64,000 nucleotides of DNA from Thermomonas sp. S9 (GTDB lineage Bacteria > Pseudomonadota > Gammaproteobacteria > Xanthomonadales > Xanthomonadaceae): the NCBI RefSeq assembly GCF_024704365.1, contig NZ_JAJDFY010000001.1, positions 658,501 to 722,500 of the forward strand, written 5' to 3'. Shown one piece after another: positions 30,086-41,713 of the stretch. Below the pieces are notes generated by a model. The model was not told the DNA's origin. It worked only from the letters and a program-made list of their open reading frames with translations, and did no database searches. The stretch's first letter is position 1, and each line of letters opens with the position of its first letter. The position numbers and the translations under genes are program-made.

Positions 30086-30385
30086 ATGGCCCGGATTACC
30101 GTCGAAGACTGCCTGCAGGTGGTCGACAACCGCTTCGAACTCGTGATGATGGCCGCCAGGCGCGCGCGCCAGCTGGCTGGCGGGGTGGAGCCGAAGCTGG
30201 ACAACAGCGAGGCCCAGGACAAGCCGACCGTGCTGGCGCTGCGCGAGATCGCCGCGCGCGCGATCGACACCCAGTACATCGACGCGGTCGAGAAGGCCGA
30301 GCGCGAGCGCAAGGAGCGCGAGGCGCTGGAGTGGGCGGCGGCCGAGGTGGTGGCCGGCGACGACGACATGAAGGGCGACGACTGA
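30086..30385 (+). CDS. rpoZ: RNA polymerase omega subunit
   Basis: 99 residues. Omega assists beta' folding and forms part of the ppGpp site 1 on RNA polymerase. N-terminal [30 protein letters not shown] is diagnostic, followed by [15 protein letters not shown]. The tail is charged ([15 protein letters not shown]... ending DDDMKGDD). It is transcribed from its own promoter and followed by an intrinsic terminator before spoT, so spoT may depend on read-through or its own start. Confidence 0.96.
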   Translation: MARITVEDCLQVVDNRFELVMMAARRARQLAGGVEPKLDNSEAQDKPTVLALREIAARAIDTQYIDAVEKAERERKEREALEWAAAEVVAGDDDMKGDD

Positions 30386-30428
30386 GCGTCGGCGCGATCG
30401 CCGCAGCCATCGGGATGCGCCATGAAAG

Positions 30429-30450
30429 ACGGCCCTGCGGGGCCGTTTTT
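30429..30450 (+). terminator. intrinsic terminator after rpoZ
   Basis: Perfect 7-bp stem ACGGCCC/GGGCCGT with a 4-base loop, followed by TTTT (the run including the stem's last T is five T). Confidence 0.85.
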
Positions 30451-30522
30451 CGTTGCGGGCCCGCGGCCGGCTGCGCCTGATTCCCGTTTACGCGCGGCCC
30501 GCGGCGGGGTTAGTCTCGGCGC

Positions 30523-32703
30523 ATGACCCCCGCCGATCCTGCGCTTGCCCGCACCGATGCCACGCCCGACGACGGCGCGGTGCCGGACTACGTGCAGGCG
30601 CTGGAGCGCGCCGCCAGCTACCTGAACGCCGAGCAGCGCGCCATGCTGCGTCGGGCCTGGGCGGTCGGCGCGGCCGCGCACGTGGGCCAGAGTCGCAAGT
30701 CCGGCGAGCCCTACATCACCCATCCGGTGGCGGTGGCGCAGGTGCTGGCCGAGCAGGGGCTGGACGTGGAAACCCTGGTGGCGGCGATCCTGCACGACAC
30801 CATCGAGGACACCCCGCTGACCCGCGCCGAGGTGGCCGCCCAGTTCGGCGAGACCGTGGCCGAGCTGGTGGATGGGGTCACCAAGCTGGACAAGGTGCGT
30901 TTCGCCAACCGCCAGGAGGCGGCGGCCGAGAGCTTCCGCAAGATGCTGCTGGCGATGTCGCGCGACCTGCGCGTCATCCTGATCAAGCTGGCCGACCGCC
31001 TGCACAACATGCGCACCCTGGGCGCGCAGTCGCCGGAGGCGCGCCGCCGGATCGCGATCGAGACCCTGGAGATCTACGCCCCGATCGCGCAGCGGCTGGG
31101 CATGAACCTGGTGAAGTCGGAGCTGCAGGACCTCGGCTTCCGCATGCTGCATCCGTGGCGGCACGCGGTGATCGAAAAGCGCATCCGCAGCCAGCCGCTG
31201 GTGCGCCGCGAGGCGCTGGTGCAGATCGAGGCGCGGCTGGCGCAGCGGCTGGCGATGGAGGGCCTGGAGCACCGCCTGGTCGGCCGGGTGAAGACGCCGT
31301 GGAGCGTGTACACCAAGATGCGCGCGGAAGGGCGCAGCTTCGACCAGGTGATGGACGTGTTCGGGTTCCGGGTGGTGGTGGGCTCGGTGCCCGACTGCTA
31401 CCACGCGCTCGGCGTGGTGCATGCCGCCTACAAGCCGCTGGACGGCCGCTTCCGCGACTTCATCGCGATCCCCAAGGCGAACGGCTACCAGTCGCTGCAC
31501 ACCGTGCTGTTCGGGCCGTACGGCTCGCCGATCGAGGTACAGATCCGCACCGGCGAGATGGACCTGATCGCCGAGCGCGGGGTGGCCGCGCACTGGGCCT
31601 ACAAGACGGGCGAGCAGGACGCCGGCAACAGCGCGCAGAGCCGCGCGGCGGCCTGGATCGCCAACCTGGTGGAAAGCCAGCGTGGCACCGGCTCGTCGCT
31701 GGAGTTCCTGGAGAACGTCAAGGTCGATCTGTTCCCCGACGAGGTCTACCTGTTCACGCCCAAGGGCGACATCCTGGCGCTGCCGCGCAACGCCACCGCG
31801 CTCGATTTCGCCTACGCGGTGCACACCGACGTCGGCAACCACGCGGTCACCGCGCGGGTGGACAAGCGGCTGGCGCCGCTGCGCACCAAGCTGGCCAGCG
31901 GGCAGTCGGTGGAGATCATCACCGCGAAGTCCGCACTGCCCAGCACCCAGTGGCTGGAGTTCGTGGTGACCAGCAAGGCGCGCACCGCGATCCGCCAGCA
32001 GCTCAAGCAGCTCGAGCACGAGGACGCGGTGCAGCTGGGGCACTACATGCTCGACCGCGCGCTCGGCGCGCAGGGCACCGCGCTGGACCGGATCCCGATG
32101 GAACGGGTGGACGCCTTCCTGGCCGAGAACCGCTACTCGCGGCTGGAGGCGCTGCTGGCCGACATCGCGCTGGGCAACCGCATGCCGGCGCAGGTGGCGC
32201 TGGCGCTGGCGCAGCCGCCGGACGCCACGCCGGATGCCGCCCAGTCGACTGCGGGCGCACCGCAGGAGCGCATCCTGATCACCGGCGGCGAGCGCGGCGT
32301 GATCAGCTTCGCGCAGTGCTGCCAGCCAATCCCGCGGGATGACATCATGGGCTACCACACCGCCGGCAAGGGCGTCGTGGTGCACCGCCTGGACTGCCCG
32401 AACATCGCCGAATACCGCAAGTCGCCGGAGCGCTGGGTGCCGGTGGACTGGGCGCGCGAAGTGGCCGGCAACTTCAACGTGTCGATCCGGATCGAGGTCG
32501 AGAACCGCCCCGGCGTGCTCGCGCAGGTGGCGGCGGCGGTGGCGCAGGCCGAGTCCAACATCGACAAGGTCGAATACCTGGAGCGCGACAGCAGCATCGC
32601 GGTGCTGCGCTTCGGGATCGAGGTGACCGACGAGCGCCACCTGGCCGAGGTGCTGCGCGGGGTGCGCCGGCTGCGGGCGGTGCAGGACGTGCAGCGCGGA
32701 TGA
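30523..32703 (+). CDS. spoT: bifunctional (p)ppGpp synthetase/hydrolase SpoT
   Basis: 726 residues, intact. Domains: N-terminal HD hydrolase with the HD pair in ILHDTIEDT at about residues 91-92 and [11 protein letters not shown]; the synthetase domain with [17 protein letters not shown] and [24 protein letters not shown] near 400-460 ([24 protein letters not shown]); a helical/zinc-finger-like region with [15 protein letters not shown]; and a C-terminal ACT domain ([22 protein letters not shown]). Both active sites look complete, so it can make and degrade (p)ppGpp. It sits in the gmk-rpoZ-spoT-ridA-recG order typical of gammaproteobacteria. Confidence 0.96.
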   Translation: MTPADPALARTDATPDDGAVPDYVQALERAASYLNAEQRAMLRRAWAVGAAAHVGQSRKSGEPYITHPVAVAQVLAEQGLDVETLVAAILHDTIEDTPLTRAEVAAQFGETVAELVDGVTKLDKVRFANRQEAAAESFRKMLLAMSRDLRVILIKLADRLHNMRTLGAQSPEARRRIAIETLEIYAPIAQRLGMNLVKSELQDLGFRMLHPWRHAVIEKRIRSQPLVRREALVQIEARLAQRLAMEGLEHRLVGRVKTPWSVYTKMRAEGRSFDQVMDVFGFRVVVGSVPDCYHALGVVHAAYKPLDGRFRDFIAIPKANGYQSLHTVLFGPYGSPIEVQIRTGEMDLIAERGVAAHWAYKTGEQDAGNSAQSRAAAWIANLVESQRGTGSSLEFLENVKVDLFPDEVYLFTPKGDILALPRNATALDFAYAVHTDVGNHAVTARVDKRLAPLRTKLASGQSVEIITAKSALPSTQWLEFVVTSKARTAIRQQLKQLEHEDAVQLGHYMLDRALGAQGTALDRIPMERVDAFLAENRYSRLEALLADIALGNRMPAQVALALAQPPDATPDAAQSTAGAPQERILITGGERGVISFAQCCQPIPRDDIMGYHTAGKGVVVHRLDCPNIAEYRKSPERWVPVDWAREVAGNFNVSIRIEVENRPGVLAQVAAAVAQAESNIDKVEYLERDSSIAVLRFGIEVTDERHLAEVLRGVRRLRAVQDVQRG

Positions 32704-32777
32704 GGCGGGCGGGCGGGCGGCTACAATCGCGGCATCGCGTTCCGCACCCTTCGTCCCCACGCCCGACAGGAGCCGCC

Positions 32778-33158
32778 ATGCCCCGCACCCCGATCCATAC
32801 CGACGCCGCGCCCGCCGCCATCGGCCCGTATTCGCAGGCGATCCGCTCCGGCAACACCGTGTACCTGTCCGGGCAGACCCCGCTGGTGCCGGCCACCGGT
32901 CAGATGGTCGAGGGTGATATCGAGGCGCAGGCGCGGCAGGCCTTCGACAACCTGAAAGCGGTCTGCGAGGCTGCCGGGGGCTCGTTCGACAACATCGTGC
33001 GGTTGGGCCTGTACCTCACCGATCTGTCCGACTTCACGCGCGTCAATGCGGTGATGGCGGAGTACTTCAGCCAGCCGTATCCAGCCCGATCCACCATCCA
33101 GGCGGCCGCACTGCCGCGCGGCGCCGCGTTCGAAGTCGATGGTGTGATGGTGATCTGA
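32778..33158 (+). CDS. ridA: RidA family reactive intermediate/imine deaminase
   Basis: 126 residues, intact. Hydrolyses reactive 2-aminoacrylate and related enamines released by PLP enzymes. Family residues: [18 protein letters not shown] and the C-terminal [26 protein letters not shown] containing the catalytic Arg. A strong AGGAG site lies 6 bases before ATG 32778, and a TACAAT box is just upstream at about 32721. It follows spoT by 74 bases and precedes recG, conserved synteny. Confidence 0.94.
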   Translation: MPRTPIHTDAAPAAIGPYSQAIRSGNTVYLSGQTPLVPATGQMVEGDIEAQARQAFDNLKAVCEAAGGSFDNIVRLGLYLTDLSDFTRVNAVMAEYFSQPYPARSTIQAAALPRGAAFEVDGVMVI

Positions 33159-33183
33159 AGCCGGGCGTACCCCTGCCCTCGCC

Positions 33184-35273
33184 ATGCCCGTCGCCGCAGC
33201 GCCCGTGCTGGCCGATACGCCCCTGTCGGTGCTGGCCGGGGTGGGGCCGGCGCTGCGCGAGAAGCTGGCCGCGCGCGGGCTGCTGACGGTGCAGGATCTA
33301 TGAAGCGCACCTGCCGCGCAGCTACGAGGACCGCACCGCGCTGACCCCGATCCGCGCCCTGCAGGCGGGGGTGGCGGCGCAGGTGGAAGGACGGGTGGAG
33401 GCGGTCGAGCGCGGCTTCCGCTACCGTCCGCAGCTGAAGGTGGCGCTCACCGACGATTCGCGCGCGACGCTGGTGCTGCGGTTCTTCCATTTCCGCGCGG
33501 CGCAGGCGGCGCAGTTTGCGGTCGGGGCGCGCGTGCGCGCCTACGGCACCCCGCGTCCGGGCGCGCTGGGGCTGGAGATGGTGCATCCCGGCTACAGCAT
33601 TCTCGGTGCCGGCGAGCATGCGCTGGGGGAGGCGCTGGACCCGGTGTATCCGGCGATCGAGGGCATCGGTCCGGCCAGCCTGCGCAGGCTGGTGCTGCAG
33701 GCGTTGCGCCATCTGCCGGGCGAGGACGCACTGGAACTGCTGCCCGAGGACTGAGCTGCGCGCGCTCGGCCTGCCGTCGCTGCGGCAGGCCATCCTCACC
33801 CTGCACACCCCGCCGAAGGATGCCGACCTGGCCGCGCTGCAGGCCGGTCGCCATCCGGCGCAGCGGCGGCTGGCGCTGGAAGAACTGCTGGCGCACCAGC
33901 TCGGCCTGCGCCGGCAGCGGCTGGCGCTGCAGGCCGAGGGCGCGCGCCCGCTACGTGGCGACGAGCGCCTGGTGCAGCGGTTGCGCCAGGCGCTGCCGTT
34001 CGCGCTGACCAGCGCGCAGGCGCGGGTGTATGCGCAACTGCGCGAGGACCTCATGCGGCCGCGGCCGATGCTGCGGCTGGTGCAGGGGGATGTCGGCAGC
34101 GGCAAGACCGTGGTGGCGGCGCTGGCGGCGCTGCTGGCGGTGGCCGATGGCCGCCAGGCCGCGCTGATGGCCCCGACCGAGCTGCTGGCCGAGCAGCACC
34201 TGACCAACCTGCGCGCCTGAGCGCAGCCGCTGGGCGTGCAGGTGTGCTGGCTGGCCGGCAAGGTCACCGGCAAGGCGCGTGCGCAGGCGCTGCAGGCGGT
34301 GGCCTCCGGGGAAGCGCAGGTCGTCGTCGGCACGCATGCGCTGATGCAGGAGGGCGTGGCCTTTCACGACCTTGCGCTCGCCATCGTGGACGAGCAGCAC
34401 CGCTTCGGCGTGCACCAGCGGCTGGCGCTGCGCGACAAGGGCCGGCGCGGGGTGCCGCATCAGCTGGTGATGACCGCCACCCCGATCCCGCGCACGCTGG
34501 CGATGAGCGCCTATGCCGATCTCGACGTGTCGGCGATCGACGAGCTGCCGCCCGGGCGCACCCCGGTCACCACCATCGCGCTGTCCGCCGAGCGCCGCCC
34601 GGAGCTGGTCGAGCGCATCCGCGCCGCCTGCGCGGAAGGGCGGCAGGCTTACTGGGTATGCACCCTGATCGACGACTCCGACGAGGTGCAGGCGCAGGCC
34701 GCGCAGTCCACCTTCGAGGCCCTGCAGGCGGCGCTGCCGGGCGCGCGCGTGGGATTGGTACACGGGCGCATGAAAGCGGCGGAAAAGCAGGCGGTGATGC
34801 GGGCCTTCAAGGACGGCGCGTGCGACCTGCTGGTGGCGACCACGGTGATCGAGGTCGGAGTGGACGTGCCCAACGCCTCGCTGATGGTGATCGAGAACGC
34901 CGAGCGCCTGGGCTTGGCCCAGCTGCACCAGCTGCGCGGACGGGTCGGGCGCGGGTGCGCAGCCTCCACCTGCGTGCTGCTGTACCAGGGGCCGCTGTCC
35001 GCGCTGGCGCGGCAGCGGCTGGACACCCTGCGCCAGACCAGTGACGGCTTCGTGATCGCGGAAAAAGACCTCGAGCTGCGCGGTCCCGGGGAACTGCTCG
35101 GCACCCGCCAGACCGGGCTGGCCAGCTTCCGCATGGCCGATCTGGTGCGCGATGCCGACCTGCTGCCGCAGGTGCACGCGTTGGCCGACCGCCTGCTGGG
35201 CGAGGCCCCGGACGTGGCCGGGCGCATCATCGCGCGCTGGGTCGGCGGCGCCGCGCGCTACGCCGCGGCTTGA
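33184..35273 (+). CDS. recG: ATP-dependent DNA helicase RecG, disrupted by three lesions
   Basis: RecG remodels stalled forks and branched DNA. All parts are present but split. The N-terminus (LSVLAGVGPALREKLAARGL) ends at TGA 33301. The wedge/OB domain (YEDRTALTPI, RFFHFRAAQAAQF, GLEMVHPGY) ends at TGA 33752, where TGAG replaces an expected TGG. Helicase motif I (LVQGDVGSGKTVVAAL) and APTELLAEQHLTNLRA end at TGA 34218, again at an expected Trp codon. Then come DEQH, TATPIPRTLAM, ATTVIEVGVDVPNASLMVI and QLRGRVGRG. Reassembled length is about 696 residues, normal for RecG. Taken literally this is a pseudogene; sequence error is more likely because every catalytic motif is conserved. Confidence 0.88.
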
Positions 35274-35301
35274 GCGCAGGGGGTTGATCGCAAACAGCCG
35301 A

Positions 35302-35652
35302 TCAGGCCGGGCAGGCCTTGGCGTTGCCGCAGTAGATGTCGTGCAGGATGCCCAGGATGCGCTGGGCCGGGCCGTCCGCGAGCCGGTAGTAAATCGTCTG
35401 CGCCTCGCGCCGGGTGCTGACCAGCCCGTCCGCGCGCAGCACCGCCAGATGCTGGGAGAGCGCGGATTGGCTCAGCTCCACCTTGGCATTGAGTTCGCTG
35501 ACCGAGCGCTCGCCGTCTACCAGCAGGCACAGCAGCATCAGCCGCTTGTCGTTGGCCAGCGTGCGCAGCAGCTGGGCCGCATCGGAGGCATGCTCGCGCA
35601 TGGCTTCCGGGTCCAGCGAGGGCGGCGGCGTGGGGCGGCGGGCCTTGTTCAT
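35302..35652 (-). CDS. ArsR/SmtB family regulator, BigR/SqrR-like persulfide sensor
   Basis: 116 residues with a winged helix-turn-helix: ERSVSELNAKVELSQSALSQHLAVLRADGLVSTRREAQTIYYRL. Two cysteines sit where BigR/SqrR proteins have their redox pair: one in LMLLCLLVDGE before the DNA-binding helices and one in ILHDIYCGN in the last helix; a third is near the C-terminus (KACPA). In BigR/SqrR these form a tetrasulfide or disulfide on exposure to persulfides, releasing DNA. It lacks an obvious ArsR As-binding CVC motif. The gene is divergent from sqr with a palindrome between them, so it likely represses both. Direct sensing chemistry is inferred. Confidence 0.85.
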   Translation of the reverse strand: MNKARRPTPPPSLDPEAMREHASDAAQLLRTLANDKRLMLLCLLVDGERSVSELNAKVELSQSALSQHLAVLRADGLVSTRREAQTIYYRLADGPAQRILGILHDIYCGNAKACPA

Positions 35653-35727
35653 GGTCGGGAACGCATCGAAAGGGCGGCAGTGTGCCAGTGATGGCCGGGT
35701 GCTGCCGGGAGTGGATTCAGGCTTGAT

Positions 35728-35756
35728 TTTATATCAGTTGACACTAATATAAGCAA
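35728..35756 (-). promoter_or_regulatory. promoter of the arsR/bigR-like gene
   Basis: On the minus strand TTGCTT (35751-35756) and TATAAA (35728-35733) are spaced 17 bases. It is entirely interleaved with the divergent sqr promoter and the operator. Confidence 0.65.
35729..35752. promoter_or_regulatory. ArsR/BigR-type operator between regulator and sqr
   Basis: 24-bp imperfect palindrome: half-site TTATATCAGT, 4-base spacer, half-site ACTAATATAA (9 of 10 symmetric pairs). It covers the -35 of sqr and the -10 of the regulator gene. A 17/24 match overlies the cyd promoter at 48585-48608. Confidence 0.7.
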
Positions 35757-35766
35757 CGTCTAAATT
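35738..35766 (+). promoter_or_regulatory. promoter of the sqr operon
   Basis: Consensus -35 TTGACA (35738-35743), 17-base spacer and -10 TAAATT (35761-35766). The -35 lies at the centre of the operator, so repressor binding would block polymerase. Confidence 0.75.
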
Positions 35767-35806
35767 ATCGACACACTGCCGGAAGGCGACAACGGGGACC
35801 AAGACA

Positions 35807-37098
<1,292 letters not shown>

Positions 37099-37182
37099 CC
37101 GCCGCGCCCGATCCTTTCTTTTCGACCCCGGGCGCGCACCCCGCGCCCGCCTATCCCCGAGCATTCGCAAGGAGACTCCCCC

Positions 37183-37390
37183 ATGAACCTCGACCGTGCC
37201 GTGATGGCCTTTGCCGGCGTGATGATCCTGATCAGCGTGCTGCTGGTGCACTTCGTCTCGCCGTGGTGAGCTGCTGTTCACCGCCTTCATCGGCCTCAAC
37301 ATGCTGCAGGCCAGCTTCACCGGCTTCTGCCCGGCGGCGATGATCTTCAAGAAGCTCGGCGTGCGCGGAGGCGGCTGTGCGTTCGACTAA
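37183..37390 (+). CDS. DUF2892 family inner-membrane protein, frameshifted
   Basis: About 68 residues with two membrane segments: [22 protein letters not shown] and [19 protein letters not shown], ending [18 protein letters not shown]. This is the YgaP-type membrane module (DUF2892) often found with rhodaneses and sulfide oxidation genes. TGAG at 37267-37270 replaces the expected TGG; removing the A restores the frame. An SD-like AAGGAG lies about 9 bases upstream. Its end overlaps the GTG start of the following lipoprotein gene. The role is unknown; involvement in sulfur transfer or membrane thiol handling is inferred. Confidence 0.8.
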
Positions 37391-38469
37391 GGCGCTGCTG
37401 CCCTCGCTGCTGGCGCTGGCGCTGGCCGCCTGCGGCGGCGAGAAGCCCGCCCCCCGGCCTGCCGGCGGGTCTGGCCACCTTCAAGGTCGCGGCCGGACAG
37501 GGCCTGCCCGGCCGCGGCTGGGATGGCGTGGTCGAGGCGGTGCGCCGCGCCGACCTCGCCGCGCAGACCGCGGGCCGCGTGCAGGAAGTCCTGGTGGACG
37601 TGAACCAGCCGGTCAAGGCCGGTGACGTGCTGCTGCGGATCAGCGCGGTGGAGCAGGAGGCCGGCGCCAACCTGGCGCGCGCGCAGCTGCGCGCCGCCGA
37701 GGCGAATGCCGCCGAGGCCGAGCAGAACTACCGCCGCTTCGCCGCGCTGGCCGACGCGCAGTACGTGTCGAAGGCGCAGATCGACCAGGCCCGCGCCGCG
37801 CGCGATGCCGCCGTTGCCGCGCGCAACGCCGCCGCTGCCGCGCTGGCGCAGGCCAGCCAGCAGGCCGCCTACACCGTGGTGCGCGCGCCGTATGCGGGCG
37901 TGGTGGCGCGCCGCGACGTGGAGCCGGGCGAGACCGTCGCCCCCGGCATGCCGTTGATGAGCGTGTACGCGCCGGATGCGCTGCGCATCGAGGTGGCGGT
38001 GCCGCAGAGCCGCGCCGATGCGATCCGGCGCAATCCGGCAGCGAGCGTCACCCTGAGCGACGGCCGCACGCTCAGGCCGACCAGTGTGATCGTTTTCCCG
38101 GCGGCCGATCCGCTCAGCCACAGCGTGAACGTGCGCGTGAACCTGCCGGCACTCGATCCGCCGGTCGCGCCCGGCACCACCGCCAAGGTGGTGTTCGCCG
38201 CAGACAGCATCGGCCCGGCCGAAGCCGCCGCCGCGCTCCGCATCCCGGCGGCCAGCATCGCCCAGCGCGGCGAGCTGGCCGGTGTGTACGTGGTGCAGGA
38301 GGGCCGCCTGCTGCTGCGCCAGCTGCGCCTGGGCGCGCGCGTCGGCGATCAGGTGGAGGTCATCTCCGGGCTGAAGGCGGGCGACGTGGTGGTGCAGGAT
38401 CCGGTCGCCGCACTGCAGGCGCTGGCGGCGCAGCGCAAGGCAGGAGAAGGCCGTGGTGAGCGCGCGCGC
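37377..38469 (+). CDS. RND efflux periplasmic adaptor (membrane fusion lipoprotein), frameshifted near N-terminus
   Basis: GTG start. The lipoprotein signal is [11 protein letters not shown] (lipobox LAAC), so it is probably anchored in the inner membrane. The adaptor architecture is clear: biotinyl-lipoyl half-motif [29 protein letters not shown], an alpha-helical hairpin rich in Ala/Gln/Arg (residues about 90-160), then [27 protein letters not shown] and a beta-barrel and membrane-proximal domain. One extra base lies somewhere in 37452-37475. The C-terminal boundary is uncertain because the frame continues into the permease without a stop; an AGGAGAAGG site before 38454-38470 suggests two proteins. 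Substrate unknown. Confidence 0.82.
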
Positions 38470-41400
38470 ATGGGCGTTTCCGGGCGGCTGGCGGCGGCGT
38501 TCCAGAACAATCCGCTGACCCCGATCCTGGCGATCGTGGGGCTGCTGCTGGGCCTGCTGGCGGTGGCCACCACGCCGCGCGAGGAGGAGCCGCAGATCGA
38601 CGTGACGATGGCCAACGTCATCGTCCCGTTCGACGGCGCCAGCAGCCGCGACGTCGAGCAATGGGTGGCCGCCCCGCTGGAGCAGAAGCTCTCGGAGATG
38701 GAGGGCGTCAAGCACGTCTATTCCATCAGCCGCCCGGGCGTGGCGGTGCTGACCGTGGAGTTCGAGGTTGGCGTGCCGCGCCAGCCGGCGCTGGTGCGGC
38801 TGTACAACCAGGTGTTCTCGAACGCCGATTTCCTGCCGCAGCGCGCCGGCGTCGGCCAGCCGCTGGTCAAGCCCAAGGGCATCGACGACGTGCCGGTGAT
38901 GGCGCTCACCCTGTGGAGCGATGATCCGCATACGGATGCGACCCGGCTGGCGGAAGTCGCGCACACGCTGGAGGCCGACCTCAAGCGCATTCCCGGCACC
39001 CGCGACATCTACACCATCGGTGCGCCCGACCGCAGCGTGCTGGTGACGCTGGACGCGGCCAGGCTCGCCGCCTACGGCATGGGCGTCAACGATCTGGCGC
39101 AGGCGCTGCAGGCGGCCAACCTGGTGCATCAGGCCGGCGAGCGCGTGGACGCGGCGCAGGGCGCGGTGCCGGTGACCGCCGGCCGCTACCTGGCCAATGC
39201 CGACGAGGTCGCCAACCTGGTGATCGGCAGCCGCGACGGCAAGCCGATCCTGCTCTCCGACGTGGCCAGCATCGAGCCGCGCGGCGACCTCGCCACCCGC
39301 TACGTGTGGTACGGCGCCCCGCCCGGGCGTGCCGGCCCGCAGGCGGGCACCGCGCCGGCGGTCACCATCGCCATCGCCAAGAAGCCGGGCAGCAATGCCT
39401 CCGACATCACCCGTGCCGTCGCCGCGCGTGTGCAGCAGCTGAAGGGCGAGCTGATCCCGGCCGGTGTGCACGTCAGCATCACCCGCGACTACGGCGCAAC
39501 CGCCAGCGACAAGGCGCAGAAGCTGATCCAGAAGCTGGTGTTCGCCACCGGCAGCGTGGTGCTGCTGGTGCTGTTCGCGCTGGGCTGGCGCGAGGCCATC
39601 GTGGTCGGCACCGCGGTCATCCTGACTCTGGCGGTGACCCTGTTCGCGTCCAAGGTCATGGGTTTCACCCTCAACCGGGTGTCGCTGTTCGCGCTGATCT
39701 TCTCGATCGGCATCCTGGTGGACGATGCCATCGTGGTGGTGGAGAACATCCACCGGCACATGGCGCGCGATGGCAAGTCGCTGCTGGAGGCCATTCCGCC
39801 GGCGGTGGACGAGGTCGGTGGGCCGACCATCCTGGCGACTTTCACCGTGATCGCGGCGCTGATGCCGATGGCGTTCGTGTCCGGACTGATGGGCCCGTAC
39901 ATGCGGCCGATTCCGATCAACGCCTCGGTCGGCATGTTGCTGTCGCTGGCGATTGCGCTGATCGTCACCCCGTGGCTGTCGCTGAAGCTGCTGGCCCGCC
40001 ATGGCCACGCCGCAGAGGTCGAGCACGACCACGAGGAAAAGCAGGCCAGTTGGCTGCACCGCCTGTTCGCGCGGATCATGATGCCGTTCCTGCGCGGTGA
40101 AAATGCCGGCCGCAAGCGCAACCTGCTGTTCGCCGCGATGGTGGGGCTGGTGCTGCTCGCCGGGTCGCTGGCGGTGTTCAAGCTGGTGGTGCTGAAGATG
40201 CTGCCGTTCGACAACAAGTCGGAAGTGCAGGTGGTGGTCGACATGCCCGAGGGCAGCACCGTGGAGCAGACCAACGCGTTGCTGGCCGAGTTGGCGGCGG
40301 CGGTGGATACGGTGCCGGAGGTGCTGGACTACCAGGGCTATGCCGGAACCGCATCGCCGATCAACTTCAACGGCCTGGTGCGCCAGTATTTCCTGCGCAG
40401 CGCCGCGAACATGGGCGATCTGCAGATCAACCTGGTGGACAAGCATCACCGCAAGCGCCAGAGCCACGAGATCGCGCTGGCGATGCGGCCGATGCTGGCC
40501 AGGCTGGGCGCGAAGTACGGCGCCTCGGTGAAGGTGGTGGAAGTGCCGCCTGGCCCGCCGGTGCTGTCGCCGCTGGTGGCCGAAGTCTATGGGCCGGACT
40601 ACGCCGGCCAGCGCAAAGGTCGCGCTGGCGCTGGCCAATGGACCGTTCGCCGGCACCGAGGGCATCGTGGACATCGACACCACGGTCGAGGCGGATGCGC
40701 CACGCGAACAGATCGTGGTCGATCGCGAGCGCGCCGCGCGCCTGGGCGTGCCGCAGTCGGCCATCGCCGATGCCATCGCGATGGCGGTGTCGGGGCTGGA
40801 CGCCACCTATGTGCACGACGGCGCCTCGAAATATCCGCGGCCGGTGCGGCTGCGCCTGCCGGCCCAGGACCAGGCCGCGCTGCCTTCGCTGCTGGCGCTC
40901 AAGGTGCGCGGCGCGCAGGGCCAGCTGGTGCCGCTGTCGGAGCTGGTGCACGTGGTGAAGACGCGCTGGGACGGCGCGATCTACCACAAGGACGGCCTGC
41001 CGGTGGTGTATGTCACCGCGGACGAAGCCGGCAGGCTGGACAGCCCGCTGTACGGCATGTTCAGCGTCGTCGGCAAGCTGGACAAGGAAAGGTGGCGGGC
41101 CAGACCCTGGCGCAGACCTTCATCGCGCAGCCGGCCGACACCAGCGACTACGCCGTCAAATGGGACGGCGAGTGGCAGATCACGTATGAAACCTTCCGCG
41201 ACATGGGCATCGCCTACGCGGCCGGCATGGTGCTGATCTACCTGCTGGTGGTGGCGCAGTTCCGCAGCTACCTGGTGCCGCTGGTGATCATGGCGCCGAT
41301 CCCGCTGACCATCATCGGGGTGATGCCGGGGCACGCGCTGCTGGGCAAGCAGTTCACCGCCACCAGCATGATCGGCATGATCGCGCTGGCCGGCATCATC

Positions 41401-41691
41401 GTGCGCAACTCGATCCTGCTGGTGGACTTCATCAACCAGGAAACGGCGCGCGGGGTGCCGCTGGTGGAGGCGGTGATCGACGCCTGCGCGGTGCGCGCCA
41501 AGCCGATCGTGCTGACCGGCGTGGCGGCGATGCTGGGTGCGTTCTTCATCCTCGACGACCCGATCTTCAACGGGCTGGCGATCTCGCTGATCTTCGGCAT
41601 CTTCGTCAGCACGCTGCTCACCCTGGTGGTGATCCCGCTGCTGTATTACGTGCTGCGCAGGCACCAGCAGGCACATACTGCCGCAGAGTGA
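38470..41691 (+). CDS. RND family efflux permease, two compensating frameshifts
   Basis: About 1073 residues, proton-driven inner-membrane pump. First membrane helix NPLTPILAIVGLLLGLLAVATTP, then the large periplasmic porter domain. The TM4 proton-relay Asp pair is in GILVDDAIVVVENIHRHMARDG. A histidine/acid-rich cytoplasmic loop (HGHAAEVEHDHEE) lies between the two halves. The second half is intact from AGQTLAQTF, with FTATSMIGMIALAGIIVRNSILLVDF. Lesions: an extra A at 40615-40617 and a missing base at about 41085-41090; between them the correct frame reads VALALANGPFAGTEGIVDIDTT. It acts with the adjacent adaptor, probably with the unlinked TolC. The location in a sulfide-response operon suggests export of reactive sulfur, thiol conjugates or metals, which is inference. 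Confidence 0.87.
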   Translation: MGVSGRLAAAFQNNPLTPILAIVGLLLGLLAVATTPREEEPQIDVTMANVIVPFDGASSRDVEQWVAAPLEQKLSEMEGVKHVYSISRPGVAVLTVEFEVGVPRQPALVRLYNQVFSNADFLPQRAGVGQPLVKPKGIDDVPVMALTLWSDDPHTDATRLAEVAHTLEADLKRIPGTRDIYTIGAPDRSVLVTLDAARLAAYGMGVNDLAQALQAANLVHQAGERVDAAQGAVPVTAGRYLANADEVANLVIGSRDGKPILLSDVASIEPRGDLATRYVWYGAPPGRAGPQAGTAPAVTIAIAKKPGSNASDITRAVAARVQQLKGELIPAGVHVSITRDYGATASDKAQKLIQKLVFATGSVVLLVLFALGWREAIVVGTAVILTLAVTLFASKVMGFTLNRVSLFALIFSIGILVDDAIVVVENIHRHMARDGKSLLEAIPPAVDEVGGPTILATFTVIAALMPMAFVSGLMGPYMRPIPINASVGMLLSLAIALIVTPWLSLKLLARHGHAAEVEHDHEEKQASWLHRLFARIMMPFLRGENAGRKRNLLFAAMVGLVLLAGSLAVFKLVVLKMLPFDNKSEVQVVVDMPEGSTVEQTNALLAELAAAVDTVPEVLDYQGYAGTASPINFNGLVRQYFLRSAANMGDLQINLVDKHHRKRQSHEIALAMRPMLARLGAKYGASVKVVEVPPGPPVLSPLVAEVYGPDYAGQRKGRAGAGQWTVRRHRGHRGHRHHGRGGCATRTDRGRSRARRAPGRAAVGHRRCHRDGGVGAGRHLCARRRLEISAAGAAAPAGPGPGRAAFAAGAQGARRAGPAGAAVGAGARGEDALGRRDLPQGRPAGGVCHRGRSRQAGQPAVRHVQRRRQAGQGKVAGQTLAQTFIAQPADTSDYAVKWDGEWQITYETFRDMGIAYAAGMVLIYLLVVAQFRSYLVPLVIMAPIPLTIIGVMPGHALLGKQFTATSMIGMIALAGIIVRNSILLVDFINQETARGVPLVEAVIDACAVRAKPIVLTGVAAMLGAFFILDDPIFNGLAISLIFGIFVSTLLTLVVIPLLYYVLRRHQQAHTAAE

Positions 41692-41713
41692 CCGATGAGA
41701 AGGAGCACGTGAC

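Noticed and set aside
34218..34220. In-frame TGA in recG at an expected Trp codon as evidence for TGA=Trp recoding or selenocysteine
   Set aside because: Many intact genes here end in TGA, no SECIS-like hairpin was seen, and the matching TGAG lesions also occur off the coding strand and at non-Trp codons.
37528..41691. A genuine single 1387-residue adaptor-permease fusion
   Set aside because: Adaptor and permease are normally separate, an internal ribosome site and ATG are present, and three nearby frameshifts show that indels are common in this stretch. Kept as a finding to check, not as an annotation.
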